The notes: generated by a model from the sequence alone, not told the origin. A DNA stretch of 64,000 bases from Microcoleus sp. FACHB-1515 (GCF_014696105.1 NZ_JACJPO010000056.1:62001-126000); one strand, 5' to 3'; positions 26,899-35,618 are shown, numbered from the stretch's first letter. Program-made: numbers and translations.

Positions 26899-27276
26899 AT
26901 GACTGCAATTCTGACGCCTGAGCCGCAAAATTTGACTGACCCCACCGAAATCATCCCCGTCGAATCGGCCAGCGTTCCTGCCAAGCTCACCTTCAAGCAG
27001 GAGTTGCAGATCTTCACTTCAACTTTTTTCGCCGTTTTTCTAGCTGAACTGGGCGACAAAACCCAAATGACAACGCTGCTGATGAGTGCCCAATCGCAAA
27101 CGCCCTGGATTGTATTTTTAGGCGCAGGTGCCGCTTTGATCGGTACGAGTTTGGTCGGCGTTCTGGTGGGTCGCTGGCTGTCGCGGCATGTCTCGGTCAC
27201 AACGCTGGAAACCGCAACGGGCGCAATCTTGCTGCTGATTGCGGCAATGCTGGTGTGGGACGTGGTGCAGCTTTAA
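26899..27276 (+). CDS. TMEM165/GDT1-family half-transporter, first subunit
   Basis: A 125-aa protein with a soluble N-terminus of about 35 residues and three membrane spans. The first span carries the family signature ELGDKTQM (E-x-G-D-K-T). GDT1/TMEM165 proteins usually contain this motif twice in one chain and move Mn2+ or Ca2+ against protons; the cyanobacterial full-length exporter is called Mnx. Here each half is a separate gene, and the second follows 12 nt later, so the two probably form a heteromer. Mn2+ export is the likely role by family; it is not shown by sequence. Confidence 0.88.
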   Translation: MTAILTPEPQNLTDPTEIIPVESASVPAKLTFKQELQIFTSTFFAVFLAELGDKTQMTTLLMSAQSQTPWIVFLGAGAALIGTSLVGVLVGRWLSRHVSVTTLETATGAILLLIAAMLVWDVVQL

Positions 27277-27288
27277 GGAATCACCGGC

Positions 27289-27582
27289 ATGGATTGGCAC
27301 TTACTCGGCATCAGCTTCATCACCATTTTCATCTCAGAACTGGGCGACAAAAGCCAGCTTGCGACGATCGCCCTCAGCGGCCAGACGCGATCGCTCCGTG
27401 CTGTCTTTCTGGGAACCGTTGCTGCGCTTCTACTTGCCAGTCTGATTGGCGTTTTGCTCGGCGGCAGTGCAGCGCAATTTTTGCCGATTCGCTGGGTCAA
27501 AACGATCGCGGCGATCGGATTTACGATCATGGGGATTCGCCTGCTTTGGCCGAAGCCCACTGAGGAAATTGAAGAAGCTTAG
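27289..27582 (+). CDS. TMEM165/GDT1-family half-transporter, second subunit
   Basis: A 97-aa partner of the preceding gene. It starts directly with the first span (WHLLGISFITIFISELGDKS) and carries the second copy of the signature, ELGDKSQLA, followed by two more spans and the tail PKPTEEIEEA. It is 12 nt downstream of the first half-gene and clearly in the same operon. Its stop overlaps that of the convergent DUF3326 gene by 4 nt. Both half-genes are complete, so this is a gene pair and not a broken full-length gene. Confidence 0.88.
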   Translation: MDWHLLGISFITIFISELGDKSQLATIALSGQTRSLRAVFLGTVAALLLASLIGVLLGGSAAQFLPIRWVKTIAAIGFTIMGIRLLWPKPTEEIEEA

Positions 27583-28652
27583 GCGATCGAAGCTTGACGA
27601 TGCTTTTCTAGCGGTTGAATTTGAGGAATGTGCGGTCGCAACGCACTCAACGCCACGCCTTGACGATGCGCGACGATCGCCCCGATCGCTTCTAGATAGG
27701 AATTGACGGTGTGCGATCGCAGTCCAATTGCCGCCGCCTCCACCTGCATTCGCGTCGTATTTTCGCGCACGGTAATCAGTTGCACCGATTCACTCAGGCT
27801 GAGGATGCTGCTGCCACCGCAGGCACTCGCAGGCGCAATCAGCGCATCGACTTGATCTGACCAGATGTCTGTTGGTTGAGACGGAGCGCGGGTGACGAAC
27901 TGCGGAGCGCGACTCAAGCCTGCCAAAACGCAAGGCAAAAACGTGTGGCCGAGTTCTTCCGCAGCCGATCGCGGCGACAAACTTGGATCAAGCGGTAGGG
28001 GCGCAAGGGCGGGTGCATGAGCGCAAGGAATCTGAAACGATCGCACCACTAAATGACTGATGACGGCTTCCGCACCGGCGAGCGGATCAACGCCCTGACC
28101 TTGCCGATAGTGCTGAAGCGCTTCGCTGCCTTCGTCGTCGGGAAAGCGAGCGACGATCGCGATCGCAGTCGCCCCCGCTTGCGTGATGGACTGCTCCACT
28201 GCTCGAAGTAAACTATCCGGTCGATCGATCGTGCCCCAAGTCGCGCCCGATTGTGCCGATCGCAGTTCCACGCCCAGCGGCGCATCCGTGACAACATAAT
28301 CTGTGAGATCGAGGCCGAGCGTCGCTCTGGCGGCATCGGCGGCTTGCAGATGTCGCCAGCGTAAGTCGGGTTCAATGGCGCGATCGATCACCAGTCCAAT
28401 CCGATTTTGATGAACCGGACGCAAGCCCCAGCGACCAGAGGCAAACTGATCGAGTCCGTAGCCTTCGACATACAGCACGTTGGGCAGCGGCCAGTAAAGC
28501 TGTGCGCCGTTCATCACGTTGGGATGCGTGATTAGGCGATCGACTGCTCCCGACATCGCCCGCACAACCGGAATTGCATCGCCCGCATAGCCGCCGATCG
28601 CCGCTCCGATTCCGGTCGGTACAACCAAAACGGCAGTATAAGGACGCGCCAT
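27579..28652 (-). CDS. DUF3326 family protein
   Basis: A 357-aa protein. The N-terminus MARPYTAVLVVPTGIGAAIG, then GYAGDAIPVVRAM, LITHPNVMNGAQLYWPLPNV and YVEGYGLDQF are characteristic of the DUF3326 family of cyanobacteria and plants. Later parts include ELGHTFLPCVLAGLSRAP and ASACGGSSIL. Biochemical function is unknown to me; the Gly-rich N-terminal block could bind a ligand or nucleotide. ATG 28652 follows the stop of the 58-aa gene by 2 nt; a GTG at 28658 would overlap it. It is the third gene of a tight unit with a ferredoxin. Confidence 0.85.
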   Translation of the reverse strand: MARPYTAVLVVPTGIGAAIGGYAGDAIPVVRAMSGAVDRLITHPNVMNGAQLYWPLPNVLYVEGYGLDQFASGRWGLRPVHQNRIGLVIDRAIEPDLRWRHLQAADAARATLGLDLTDYVVTDAPLGVELRSAQSGATWGTIDRPDSLLRAVEQSITQAGATAIAIVARFPDDEGSEALQHYRQGQGVDPLAGAEAVISHLVVRSFQIPCAHAPALAPLPLDPSLSPRSAAEELGHTFLPCVLAGLSRAPQFVTRAPSQPTDIWSDQVDALIAPASACGGSSILSLSESVQLITVRENTTRMQVEAAAIGLRSHTVNSYLEAIGAIVAHRQGVALSALRPHIPQIQPLEKHRQASIA

Positions 28653-28654
28653 GC

Positions 28655-28831
28655 TCACGACTCCAGAATCACAACGGCTTCGATCGCCACCCTGCGTCGA
28701 TCCGCATCAACCGAAACGATCGCCCAGCGCAACGGTTCGCCATGCTGCCGCAGCGTCGTTTCGATCGCTTCATGCAGCAGGCTGGGCGGATTTTGCAGTT
28801 CAACTTCAGCCGTCACAAAAGCAGTCTGCAT
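28655..28831 (-). CDS. Small conserved-looking protein in ferredoxin-DUF3326 unit
   Basis: A 58-aa protein reading MQTAFVTAEVELQNPPSLLH, then EAIETTLRQHGEPLRWAIVS and VDADRRRVAIEAVVILES. The predicted order strand-helix-strand-strand resembles a small alpha/beta fold. I do not recognise a family. It starts 3 nt after the ferredoxin stop and ends 2 nt before the DUF3326 ATG, so translation of all three is probably coupled. It is too short for a 60-codon cut-off, which is why it is easily missed. Confidence 0.75.
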   Translation of the reverse strand: MQTAFVTAEVELQNPPSLLHEAIETTLRQHGEPLRWAIVSVDADRRRVAIEAVVILES

Positions 28832-28834
28832 CGT

Positions 28835-29164
28835 TTACTTGCGCGATTGAAACTGGCCGAACTGCAAGTGATAAACGGTTTCTTCCTTTTCGGTTTCGAT
28901 CTTCAGGTTCGATCGCGGGTAGGAAACACACAGCAGCGCATAGCCTTGGTCGCGAATTTCCGGACTGATTCCCATCCCGTCCGATTGATCGACCGTGCCT
29001 TCAATCAGTTGAGCCGCGCAGGTCGTGCAAACGCCCGCATTGCAGGAGTAGGGCAAATCGAGGCCAGCCGCTTCTGCCGCCGCGAGAACCGTTTGATCTT
29101 CAGGAACATTCAGCGTGTGAGTTTGGCCTTGGTGGTGAATTTCGACAGTGTAGAAGTTGGACAT
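28835..29164 (-). CDS. Plant-type [2Fe-2S] ferredoxin
   Basis: A 109-aa ferredoxin starting MSNFYTVEIHHQGQTHTLNV. The cluster motif is CNAGVCTTC (C-x4-C-x2-C) with the fourth Cys in YALLCVSYP. It differs from the main photosynthetic PetF in its longer C-terminus (IETEKEETVYHLQFGQFQ) and resembles the C-terminally extended FdC-type ferredoxins. The acceptor is unknown; it leads the operon with the 58-aa protein and DUF3326, which suggests a shared redox reaction. The frame extends to 29197; ATG 29164 fits the family. Confidence 0.9.
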   Translation of the reverse strand: MSNFYTVEIHHQGQTHTLNVPEDQTVLAAAEAAGLDLPYSCNAGVCTTCAAQLIEGTVDQSDGMGISPEIRDQGYALLCVSYPRSNLKIETEKEETVYHLQFGQFQSRK

Positions 29165-29410
29165 CGCACAAAAACGGAATCGATCGGCGTTTTCCATTGT
29201 TTCACGAATTGCTGAGTTCGGGGCGCGATCGATTCTGCTTTGGGCTAAGCAAATCGGGCTGAAAATTCAGGTGTGAAATGCAGCTTTACGCTTGAATTGG
29301 CAGCCGCCAAACTCAGTAAAGCTCCGGTTTGTGGAGCAGTCGATCGGTATCGAAAGAACCGCAAAGCCTCAACCAGAGCAAGAGTTGCAGTCTTTGCCAG
29401 TTCGTTCGGA

Positions 29411-29438
29411 GGGTAGAGGGACTGATTCTGCTCTACCC
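29411..29438 (+). promoter_or_regulatory. Inverted repeat in leader of the receiver gene
   Basis: GGGTAGAG, loop GGACTGATTCTG, CTCTACCC: an 8-bp perfect stem with a 12-nt loop. It lies 70-95 nt before the response-regulator start in a 340-nt spacer (29165-29504) that holds no gene I can support. It is not followed by Ts, so it could be a protein-binding dyad or a leader hairpin. Confidence 0.4.
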
Positions 29439-29504
29439 GCTAAACTACAAACTAAGTTAAATCAGTTTGATTAATGTGTAGTGGACGCTAATCTTCAAAG
29501 CCGC

Positions 29505-29909
29505 ATGTTGTCTCATCGGTCACCTAACCTCCGCGTCCTTGTTGTGGACGATCACGAACTTATTCGCTACAGCCTCAAGATGGCGTTGCAGCGACAGCCC
29601 AACATTGAGCTAGTGGGCTTAGCCAGTAACGGTAAAGAGGCGGTCGAAATGGTTAAGCAGCATCGTCCTGACGTGGTGATTCTCGATTTACAGATGCCGA
29701 TCGTAGATGGGCTAAGCGCTTCTCTGCAAATCAAAGGCATGTATCCGCAAACGCAAATTGTCGCCTATTCCTCGGTCAAAGATCCGCAGGTTGAAGTGAT
29801 GGTTCAAACCGCCCAGGTCGATGCATTTTGCGAAAAGGAAGTGCCGATTCAAGAATTGATTAACGTCGTCACACAGCTTGGTCGGGCGGCATCTAGCCGT
29901 CAGCAGTAG
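29505..29909 (+). CDS. Stand-alone response-regulator receiver protein
   Basis: A 134-aa receiver domain of the NarL subgroup type. Visible parts: RVLVVDDHELIRYSLKMALQ with the acidic pair, VVILDLQMPIVDG with the phospho-acceptor Asp, and IVAYSSVKD with the conserved Ser. The switch Lys is in CEKEVP. The C-terminal LuxR-type HTH expected after a NarL receiver is missing, so it must work by protein contact. ATG 29505 is chosen; a GTG at 29481 would add 8 residues. No kinase gene is adjacent; the nearest is the permease-kinase fusion 1 kb away. Confidence 0.85.
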   Translation: MLSHRSPNLRVLVVDDHELIRYSLKMALQRQPNIELVGLASNGKEAVEMVKQHRPDVVILDLQMPIVDGLSASLQIKGMYPQTQIVAYSSVKDPQVEVMVQTAQVDAFCEKEVPIQELINVVTQLGRAASSRQQ

Positions 29910-29925
29910 TCAGAACATCATTCAA

Positions 29926-29965
29926 AAATTCCCTCGCTCTCTTTGGTGGAGTGAGGGAATTTTTT
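29926..29965 (+). terminator. Rho-independent terminator after the receiver gene
   Basis: AAATTCCCTCGCTC, loop, GTGAGGGAATTTTTT: a long stem followed by six Ts, 17 nt after the stop. The A run on the other side would also serve the convergent 59-aa gene. Confidence 0.85.
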
Positions 29966-29997
29966 CGGCGCGATCGCCATTCAAATTCGATCGAACC

Positions 29998-30177
29998 CTA
30001 CAGAACTTCTTCCGGAAACGTGCGCTTGAACTCATCGATGAGATCGTCAAGTTCTTCCAGCGCTTGATTCACATCAATGCGAAGCGTTCCTAAATTCGGT
30101 TGTTCCAGCAGGCGCAGCAGCGATTCGCGCTTGGTGGCAACTGCTTGGACGCGCGTTTTCAACACTTCAATTTCCAT
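29998..30177 (-). CDS. 59-aa helical conserved-looking protein
   Basis: Starts at ATG 30177 after GGAGCAAATC, a plausible ribosome site. It encodes MEIEVLKTRVQAVATKRESL, then LRLLEQPNLGTLRIDVNQAL and EELDDLIDEFKRTFPEEVL. It is charged and almost entirely alpha-helical, with a likely helical hairpin. I believe similar short proteins occur in other cyanobacteria but cannot name a family. It is 12 nt too short for usual ORF cut-offs. Confidence 0.7.
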   Translation of the reverse strand: MEIEVLKTRVQAVATKRESLLRLLEQPNLGTLRIDVNQALEELDDLIDEFKRTFPEEVL

Positions 30178-30265
30178 GATTTGCTCCTAAATTTTTGAAA
30201 CTAGGTCGATCGACCCAGCCACAATAGTGAATAATTGTGAAGTATCTTGCTTCTATGGTATCGCG

Positions 30266-30838
30266 ATGTTTGGCCGAATCTCACTGGGATCGATCGGGTT
30301 GGTCGTTGGCGGCATATTGACCGTCACCGGATTTTATGCGTACTTTGTCGGCAATTCGACCTTGAATCTGATCGGATTTTTTTATGGCATTCCGATTTTG
30401 CTCGGCGGTTTTGCCTTGAAAGCAGCGGAGCTTCGACCCGTGCCGCAATCAGAGCCAACCCCGGAAGTTTTGCAGCTTCGATCGCAGCAGGCAACGGCAA
30501 CACAAAACCAAATTCGCAAAGACGTAACGCGCTTTCGCTATGGTCAAGAAGCGCACCTTGATAGCTCGCTGGAGCATTTGGGCATGAGTCCGTCTGACGA
30601 AGAACGCCCGCGTTTGAAGGCGTTGCGCGAAGAAGCGATCGACGGTCACTACGCGCTGATTTTGGAATTCGAGTCGCCGCTGATTAAATTTGAAACTTGG
30701 GAGCAAAAGCGCGAAAAAATGGAGCGCTTTTTTGGTCCCGGACTGCGCCTCACCCTCAAGCAGCTTCCTGAAGATGAAGTGGAAATGGCGCTGATTGCAG
30801 CTTCTGCTCCGGCTGCCGTCGCTCAGTCGAATTCTTAA
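30266..30838 (+). CDS. DUF2854 membrane protein
   Basis: A 190-aa protein with two spans near the N-terminus (SLGSIGLVVGGILTVTGFYA and LIGFFYGIPILLGGFALKAA) and a soluble C-terminal part containing RKDVTRFRYGQEAHLDSSLE, LGMSPSDEERPRL and MERFFGPGL. This matches DUF2854, found in cyanobacteria and chloroplasts, function unknown. ATG 30266 is chosen over an upstream start at 30227, which adds non-conserved residues. Its stop overlaps that of the convergent kinase gene by 4 nt. Confidence 0.85.
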   Translation: MFGRISLGSIGLVVGGILTVTGFYAYFVGNSTLNLIGFFYGIPILLGGFALKAAELRPVPQSEPTPEVLQLRSQQATATQNQIRKDVTRFRYGQEAHLDSSLEHLGMSPSDEERPRLKALREEAIDGHYALILEFESPLIKFETWEQKREKMERFFGPGLRLTLKQLPEDEVEMALIAASAPAAVAQSNS

Positions 30839-33741
30839 GCATCAATTCCAGCCAGAGCACTTTCGTGCGATTCAACTTCAGCACTGACAGCGGGAATTTG
30901 CCGCAGGGGAATTTCGATCGAAAACTCGGTTCCCTGCCCAACATCCGAAATGCACTCTAAGCGTCCGCCGTGCCGCTCGGTAATGATTTGGTGGGTGATC
31001 GCCATGCCGAGTCCTGTTCCTTTGCCGACAGGTTTGGTTGTGAAAAACGGATCGAGCAGGCGACGCTGAATTTCTTCGCTCATGCCCGAACCATTGTCGC
31101 GAATTTGAATGAAGACTTGCTGATCGATCGCGGCGGTTTGAATCGTGATGATCCCCAATCGCCCTTCGCCCACGATCGCGACCGACTGAAGATAAGCGTC
31201 TTCGATCGCATCGATCGCATTGGTGAGCAAATTCATAAACACTTGATTCAACTGTCCGGCGTAGCACTCAACCAGCGGTAAACTGCCGTACTTGCGAACG
31301 ACTTCGATCGCAGGCCGCTTGGGAGTTGCTTTGAGCCGACTTTGCAAAATCATCAGCGTACTTTCAATGCCGTCATGGATATCGACTGCTTTGACTTCGG
31401 CTTCGTCTAGTCGGGAAAAGCTGCGGAGCGATCGCACAATGTCGCAGATTCGATCGGTTCCCACCTTCATCGAGGCCAGCAGTCGCGGCAAATCTTCAAT
31501 CAAAAATGGCAAATCGATCTGAGCAATTTGCGATCGCAGAGTTGGCGTGGCGTCTGGGTAGGTTGTCTGATAGAGCGCCAATAAATTCAGGAGATCTTGC
31601 GTGTATTGACTGGCGTAATTGACGTTTGCGTGAATAAAATTGATCGGATTGTTGATTTCGTGCGCCACGCCTGCAACCAGTTGACCCAAACTCGACATTT
31701 TCTCTTGCTGAAGCATTTGCGCCTGAGTTTTTTGCAGTTCTTGAATCGTTTGCTGAAGCTGGTGGGCTTGTTGACGCAGTTGCATTTCCGATCGCAGCAG
31801 TGCCGTTTCTGCTGTTTTGCGCTCGGTGATGTCGCGCAAAATCACCATGTATTCGCTCGATCGATCGGGCAAGGTTGTGCGCGAAATCGACATTTCGACC
31901 ATGCGCTTGGTTTGATTGGGCAAACAGAGCCGCTGTTCGCTGCGATCCAACCAGCGATTCGGACTGCCTTCAAGATCGATCAGCAGTTCTGACAGTGCGG
32001 CTCCCAAAAGCGACGTTTCCGGCTGAAACAGTTCGTGCGCGGCAGGGTTGGCCTGCTGAATTCGTCCCGTTTCATCCAACACCAAAATTGCATTGAGGGC
32101 AACGCCAAACAAATGCTCGGCGCGTTCTTTTGCTTCAGCGATCGCCGTCACCTGCGGCAAACTCGTCCAGCAAGCGACGGCAATGCTGACAAACGCGACG
32201 GTCAGCAGCACAACGATAAACAGATTCGTGCTGACATCGCTGGAAGCTGTCACTAAATCCGATCGCAGCATCCAAACTAAAATCGCCGTGCCGCAAACCA
32301 GCAGCAGCAAAATGAAGACCTGAAGCGCGACGACATTTTGCTGCTGCTGAAGACGCGGGCGATCGCGCTGCATCCACCATTGCGGCTGAAACACAGGCCA
32401 GTCGAGACGGCGAATCAGCACGTCCATGCCTAAAATTGCGGCGGGCAGCAGCAAGCCCAGCAAAAAATCTTGCCAGCTCCACGCCAAACCGCCAACCACA
32501 AGGACAACGCACTCAACCGTGAAAAAAGCGATCGACCCGCGCGGCCAAATGACTTCTGGGCGATCGCGTCGCAGCCACAGACCCAGATGCAGGGCAACGA
32601 TCGAGCAAAAATAACCAGTTCCCGTCACCATGACGACACGAGACACATCGCCCCACACCACGCCCGTCAAGCTCACCAGCAAGGTGAAAATTAAGGCAGG
32701 TCCTAGCACGCCGCGCCGTGAAGCGATCGCAAAGACCGGAGCAAGATAGCCATCTTGGGCAAGCTGGTAGAGAATGCGCGGCGAATTCGAGAACCCGGTG
32801 GCGCAACTGAGCAGACAGCTTGAAACGACCAGAAACGTGACCAGCAGCGGAGTTGCACCGCCCCAGAACGGTGTGGCAGCACTGAGCAAGTTGAGAAAAG
32901 CGTTGCTGTCGGTTTCTAGTCCGTTTGACAGGCGCATCAGCACCCAAGAGCCGCCTAGGTAGACGATTGGGATCAAGCTGGCCGTCACCGACAGACAGCG
33001 CAGCGTCCAGCTTGGCTCGCGGCTGTCGGAGACAAACGAAGAAGCGGTTTCGCAGGCATAAAGCGCGTAAACAGTGATGAAAAACCACTTTGCCCACTCG
33101 ACAAAATTGAAGCTCGGCCACTGCGTCGGAAAAAATCCGGGACTGAGCGGCGAAAACATCAGCCAGCCCAATCCTTGCAGGCAAAAGGCCAGCAAAAATC
33201 CGAGGGCAGGCACGATGAAGAATAAATGCAAAATGCCCAAAGCACGAGTGCCGCTGAAGGCGACCACAAACGCCAAAACCGTAAAGCCAACCTTGAGAAT
33301 GACACCTGGACAGTGCATTCCCAGCGAGGCAAGATTAGCCTGAATCAAATCGGTGAGAATAATTGCGTTCACCAGGGGAACGGCTGCCCAGCCAAAGAAA
33401 TAGCCGATCGCCGCATAAGCCGCTAATTTTGGATGATTCTCCAGCAGGCGCGTCGTGTAGTTGGGTGTTCCGCCTGCGATCGACGGCCAAAAAGTTCCCA
33501 GCCGCTTCACCTGCAAGTTCAGCAACATGCCGACGATCACGCCCGGAATCCACACCCAAATTGCGCGATCGCCCAAAACCGCGTGCATTGCAGGCGCAGG
33601 TCCCAGCCACAGCAGCAAGCCGCTGAAGCCAAATCCCCATGATTCCGGCGAAGTCAAGCTCGGCAGCAGGCGCATTCCCACCGGAGGCTGGACGTGACCG
33701 ATTGAATTGGTTGCAGAAAGATGTTCCTGCTGATCGCTCAT
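30835..33741 (-). CDS. Amino-acid permease fused to PAS domain and histidine kinase
   Basis: A 968-aa hybrid. Residues 1 to about 530 look like an APC-superfamily permease with 12 or more spans (SPESWGFGFSGLLLWLGPAP, AIGYFFGWAAVPLVNAIILT, CATGFSNSPRILYQLAQDGY, the last being typical of the permease intracellular loop). A PAS domain (about 545-640, ILVLDETGRIQQANPAAHEL) leads through a coiled coil to a HisKA domain with the phospho-acceptor H694 in VAGVAHEINNPINF and a HATPase domain (NLLTNAIDAI, DNGSGM, TTKPVGKGTGLGMAI). It probably senses or transports an amino acid and signals to a separate regulator; no regulator is adjacent. An upstream TTG (33765) is less likely as start. Confidence 0.92.
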   Translation of the reverse strand: MSDQQEHLSATNSIGHVQPPVGMRLLPSLTSPESWGFGFSGLLLWLGPAPAMHAVLGDRAIWVWIPGVIVGMLLNLQVKRLGTFWPSIAGGTPNYTTRLLENHPKLAAYAAIGYFFGWAAVPLVNAIILTDLIQANLASLGMHCPGVILKVGFTVLAFVVAFSGTRALGILHLFFIVPALGFLLAFCLQGLGWLMFSPLSPGFFPTQWPSFNFVEWAKWFFITVYALYACETASSFVSDSREPSWTLRCLSVTASLIPIVYLGGSWVLMRLSNGLETDSNAFLNLLSAATPFWGGATPLLVTFLVVSSCLLSCATGFSNSPRILYQLAQDGYLAPVFAIASRRGVLGPALIFTLLVSLTGVVWGDVSRVVMVTGTGYFCSIVALHLGLWLRRDRPEVIWPRGSIAFFTVECVVLVVGGLAWSWQDFLLGLLLPAAILGMDVLIRRLDWPVFQPQWWMQRDRPRLQQQQNVVALQVFILLLLVCGTAILVWMLRSDLVTASSDVSTNLFIVVLLTVAFVSIAVACWTSLPQVTAIAEAKERAEHLFGVALNAILVLDETGRIQQANPAAHELFQPETSLLGAALSELLIDLEGSPNRWLDRSEQRLCLPNQTKRMVEMSISRTTLPDRSSEYMVILRDITERKTAETALLRSEMQLRQQAHQLQQTIQELQKTQAQMLQQEKMSSLGQLVAGVAHEINNPINFIHANVNYASQYTQDLLNLLALYQTTYPDATPTLRSQIAQIDLPFLIEDLPRLLASMKVGTDRICDIVRSLRSFSRLDEAEVKAVDIHDGIESTLMILQSRLKATPKRPAIEVVRKYGSLPLVECYAGQLNQVFMNLLTNAIDAIEDAYLQSVAIVGEGRLGIITIQTAAIDQQVFIQIRDNGSGMSEEIQRRLLDPFFTTKPVGKGTGLGMAITHQIITERHGGRLECISDVGQGTEFSIEIPLRQIPAVSAEVESHESALAGIDA

Positions 33742-34051
33742 AAATTGTGCAGTCGTGTCGGACAAAGATTCGCTAGCTGCACCCTGCGATCGCTCACTTC
33801 AACGCTCGACTCGCGGAACAGCTCCGTGCCAAACTCGTGACAAACTGATGCTGTCCGCCGAAGCTGCCGCACCAAACGATACTACTGGTATTCCCCATCA
33901 CCACTATCGATCGATCCCCAATCGAGAACTGTTAAAGGTGAACGGTTTTTTGACTGAAGCTGTGGGTGTCGATCGAAACTCGATCGCGAATTGCCACCCA
34001 AAAGTCGCGCTTCGATTTGAGGCGCGAGTGCTGAAATTGCGATGGAGCTAG

Positions 34052-34309
34052 CTACTTCTCGGTGCGAATGACATACCACTGCAAGAACTGCCCTGGCCCG
34101 ACATCAAGTTCGCAAGATGATTCCATCAGGTATTGCGCTTGGTCATCGATCGAGTCGAACCGCTGCAAATCTCTGGGCAGATCGGCTTGGCGATCGGCGA
34201 GGATGGCCTTGAGCTTGTCGAACAGTTCGGTGGGCGAGAGGAACTGTTCGGGCTGGTCGGGTTCAAGCACGACGAAGCCATCGCCGCTGAACATGATCGA
34301 GTCGGGCAT
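34052..34309 (-). CDS. crr7: CRR7-like NDH-1 assembly protein
   Basis: An 85-aa protein: MPDSIMFSGDGFVVLEPDQP, LSPTELFDKLKAIL, LPRDLQRFDSIDDQAQYLME and SCELDVGPGQFLQWYVIR. This pattern fits the CRR7 (chlororespiratory reduction 7) family, which in plants is needed to assemble or stabilise the photosynthetic NDH-1 complex; cyanobacterial members are probably similar. It starts 6 nt after pdhA and is likely translated from the same message. Confidence 0.85.
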   Translation of the reverse strand: MPDSIMFSGDGFVVLEPDQPEQFLSPTELFDKLKAILADRQADLPRDLQRFDSIDDQAQYLMESSCELDVGPGQFLQWYVIRTEK

Positions 34310-34315
34310 AGTGGC

Positions 34316-35341
34316 TTACTCGTCTTCGGCAAAGACGTATTTGTACAAATCGGCGGGATCAGGTTCGGGACTTTCGATCGCAAACTGAACCGCTTCTTCA
34401 ACCAAAGCCGTGATCTTGCGATCGATTGCTTTGAGTTCTTCTGCACTGGCGAGATTGTTCTCAGTCAGGTACGCACTGAACTTTTTGATTGGGTCGCGGG
34501 CGAACCAAAATTCTTTTTCGGCTTTCGATCGCAACTCATCAGGATCGGCCAACGAGTGACCCCGGAAGCGGTAGGTCAAGCACTCAATTAGCGTGGGACC
34601 TTCACCTGCACGAGCGCGAGCAACAGCTTCTTGGGCGACTTTGTGAACCGCTAAGACATCCATGCCGTCCACTTCAACTCCGGGCATTCCAAAGACGCTG
34701 GCTTTTTTGTAGATTTCCGGCTGCGAGGTGGCGCGATCGTGCGCCATACCGATCGCCCATTTGTTATTTTCGACCACAAACAAAATCGGCAGCTTCCACA
34801 GCGCAGCCATGTTCAGACACTCGAAAAACTGTCCGTTGTTCGCTGTGCCGTCACCAAAAAAGCTGGCCGTCACCTGATCGGCAGATTCGTCGCCCAAGGC
34901 TTCACGGCGATATTTGGTTTGAAAGGCGGCTCCGGTTGCGACCGGAATGCCTTCCCCGATGAACGCATAGCCGCCCAGCAAATTGTGTTCGGCAGAAAAC
35001 AGGTGCATCGATCCGCCGCGCCCTTTGCTGCATCCGGTCACTTTACCGAACAGTTCGGCCATCACTTCGCGGGCGGGAACTCCAGCGCTGAGGGCATGGA
35101 CGTGATCGCGATAGGTGCTGCAAACGTAATCGTCAGGGCGCATCGCTTTGATCACGCCGGAAGAAACCGCTTCTTGCCCGTTGTACAAGTGGACAAACCC
35201 AAACATCTTGCCCCGATAGTACATTTCGGCGCATTTATCTTCAAAGAAGCGGCCTAACACCATGTCTTCATACAGCCGCAGCCCTTCTGCTTTGGTGATT
35301 GTAGCGGCGGCTACGGGAGGCAATGTTCTTTCTTGAACCAT
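34316..35341 (-). CDS. pdhA: Pyruvate dehydrogenase E1 component, alpha subunit
   Basis: The 341-aa TPP-dependent alpha subunit that decarboxylates pyruvate in the PDH complex. Motifs: [60 protein letters not shown] and the TPP motif [20 protein letters not shown] followed by [12 protein letters not shown]. It is close to the plastid-type enzyme. The beta subunit (pdhB) is not adjacent, as usual in cyanobacteria. crr7 follows 6 nt downstream. Confidence 0.95.
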   Translation of the reverse strand: MVQERTLPPVAAATITKAEGLRLYEDMVLGRFFEDKCAEMYYRGKMFGFVHLYNGQEAVSSGVIKAMRPDDYVCSTYRDHVHALSAGVPAREVMAELFGKVTGCSKGRGGSMHLFSAEHNLLGGYAFIGEGIPVATGAAFQTKYRREALGDESADQVTASFFGDGTANNGQFFECLNMAALWKLPILFVVENNKWAIGMAHDRATSQPEIYKKASVFGMPGVEVDGMDVLAVHKVAQEAVARARAGEGPTLIECLTYRFRGHSLADPDELRSKAEKEFWFARDPIKKFSAYLTENNLASAEELKAIDRKITALVEEAVQFAIESPEPDPADLYKYVFAEDE

Positions 35342-35618
35342 GAGCTTGCAGTTGTCCTCTGAGCAAGTGAAGCGCTAGTATTAAGCGCGATTCTAGATCG
35401 TATCAGGCTTCTTTCGGCAATGCTATCGATCGCCGCTGCCAAGTTCGTGACTCTATACGGAGTCGAGCTTGTAAAAACTTATGTTAAAGCCAGCGGATCT
35501 TTCGAGCGGTTTGGAGGTAAATTTCACCCAACTCCGACTCGTTATGATAAAGATACTATTTTGACGGGTTGCAAGCGATACGGGTCGATCGAGCTATTTT
35601 TACTTGGGGAAGTGGACT

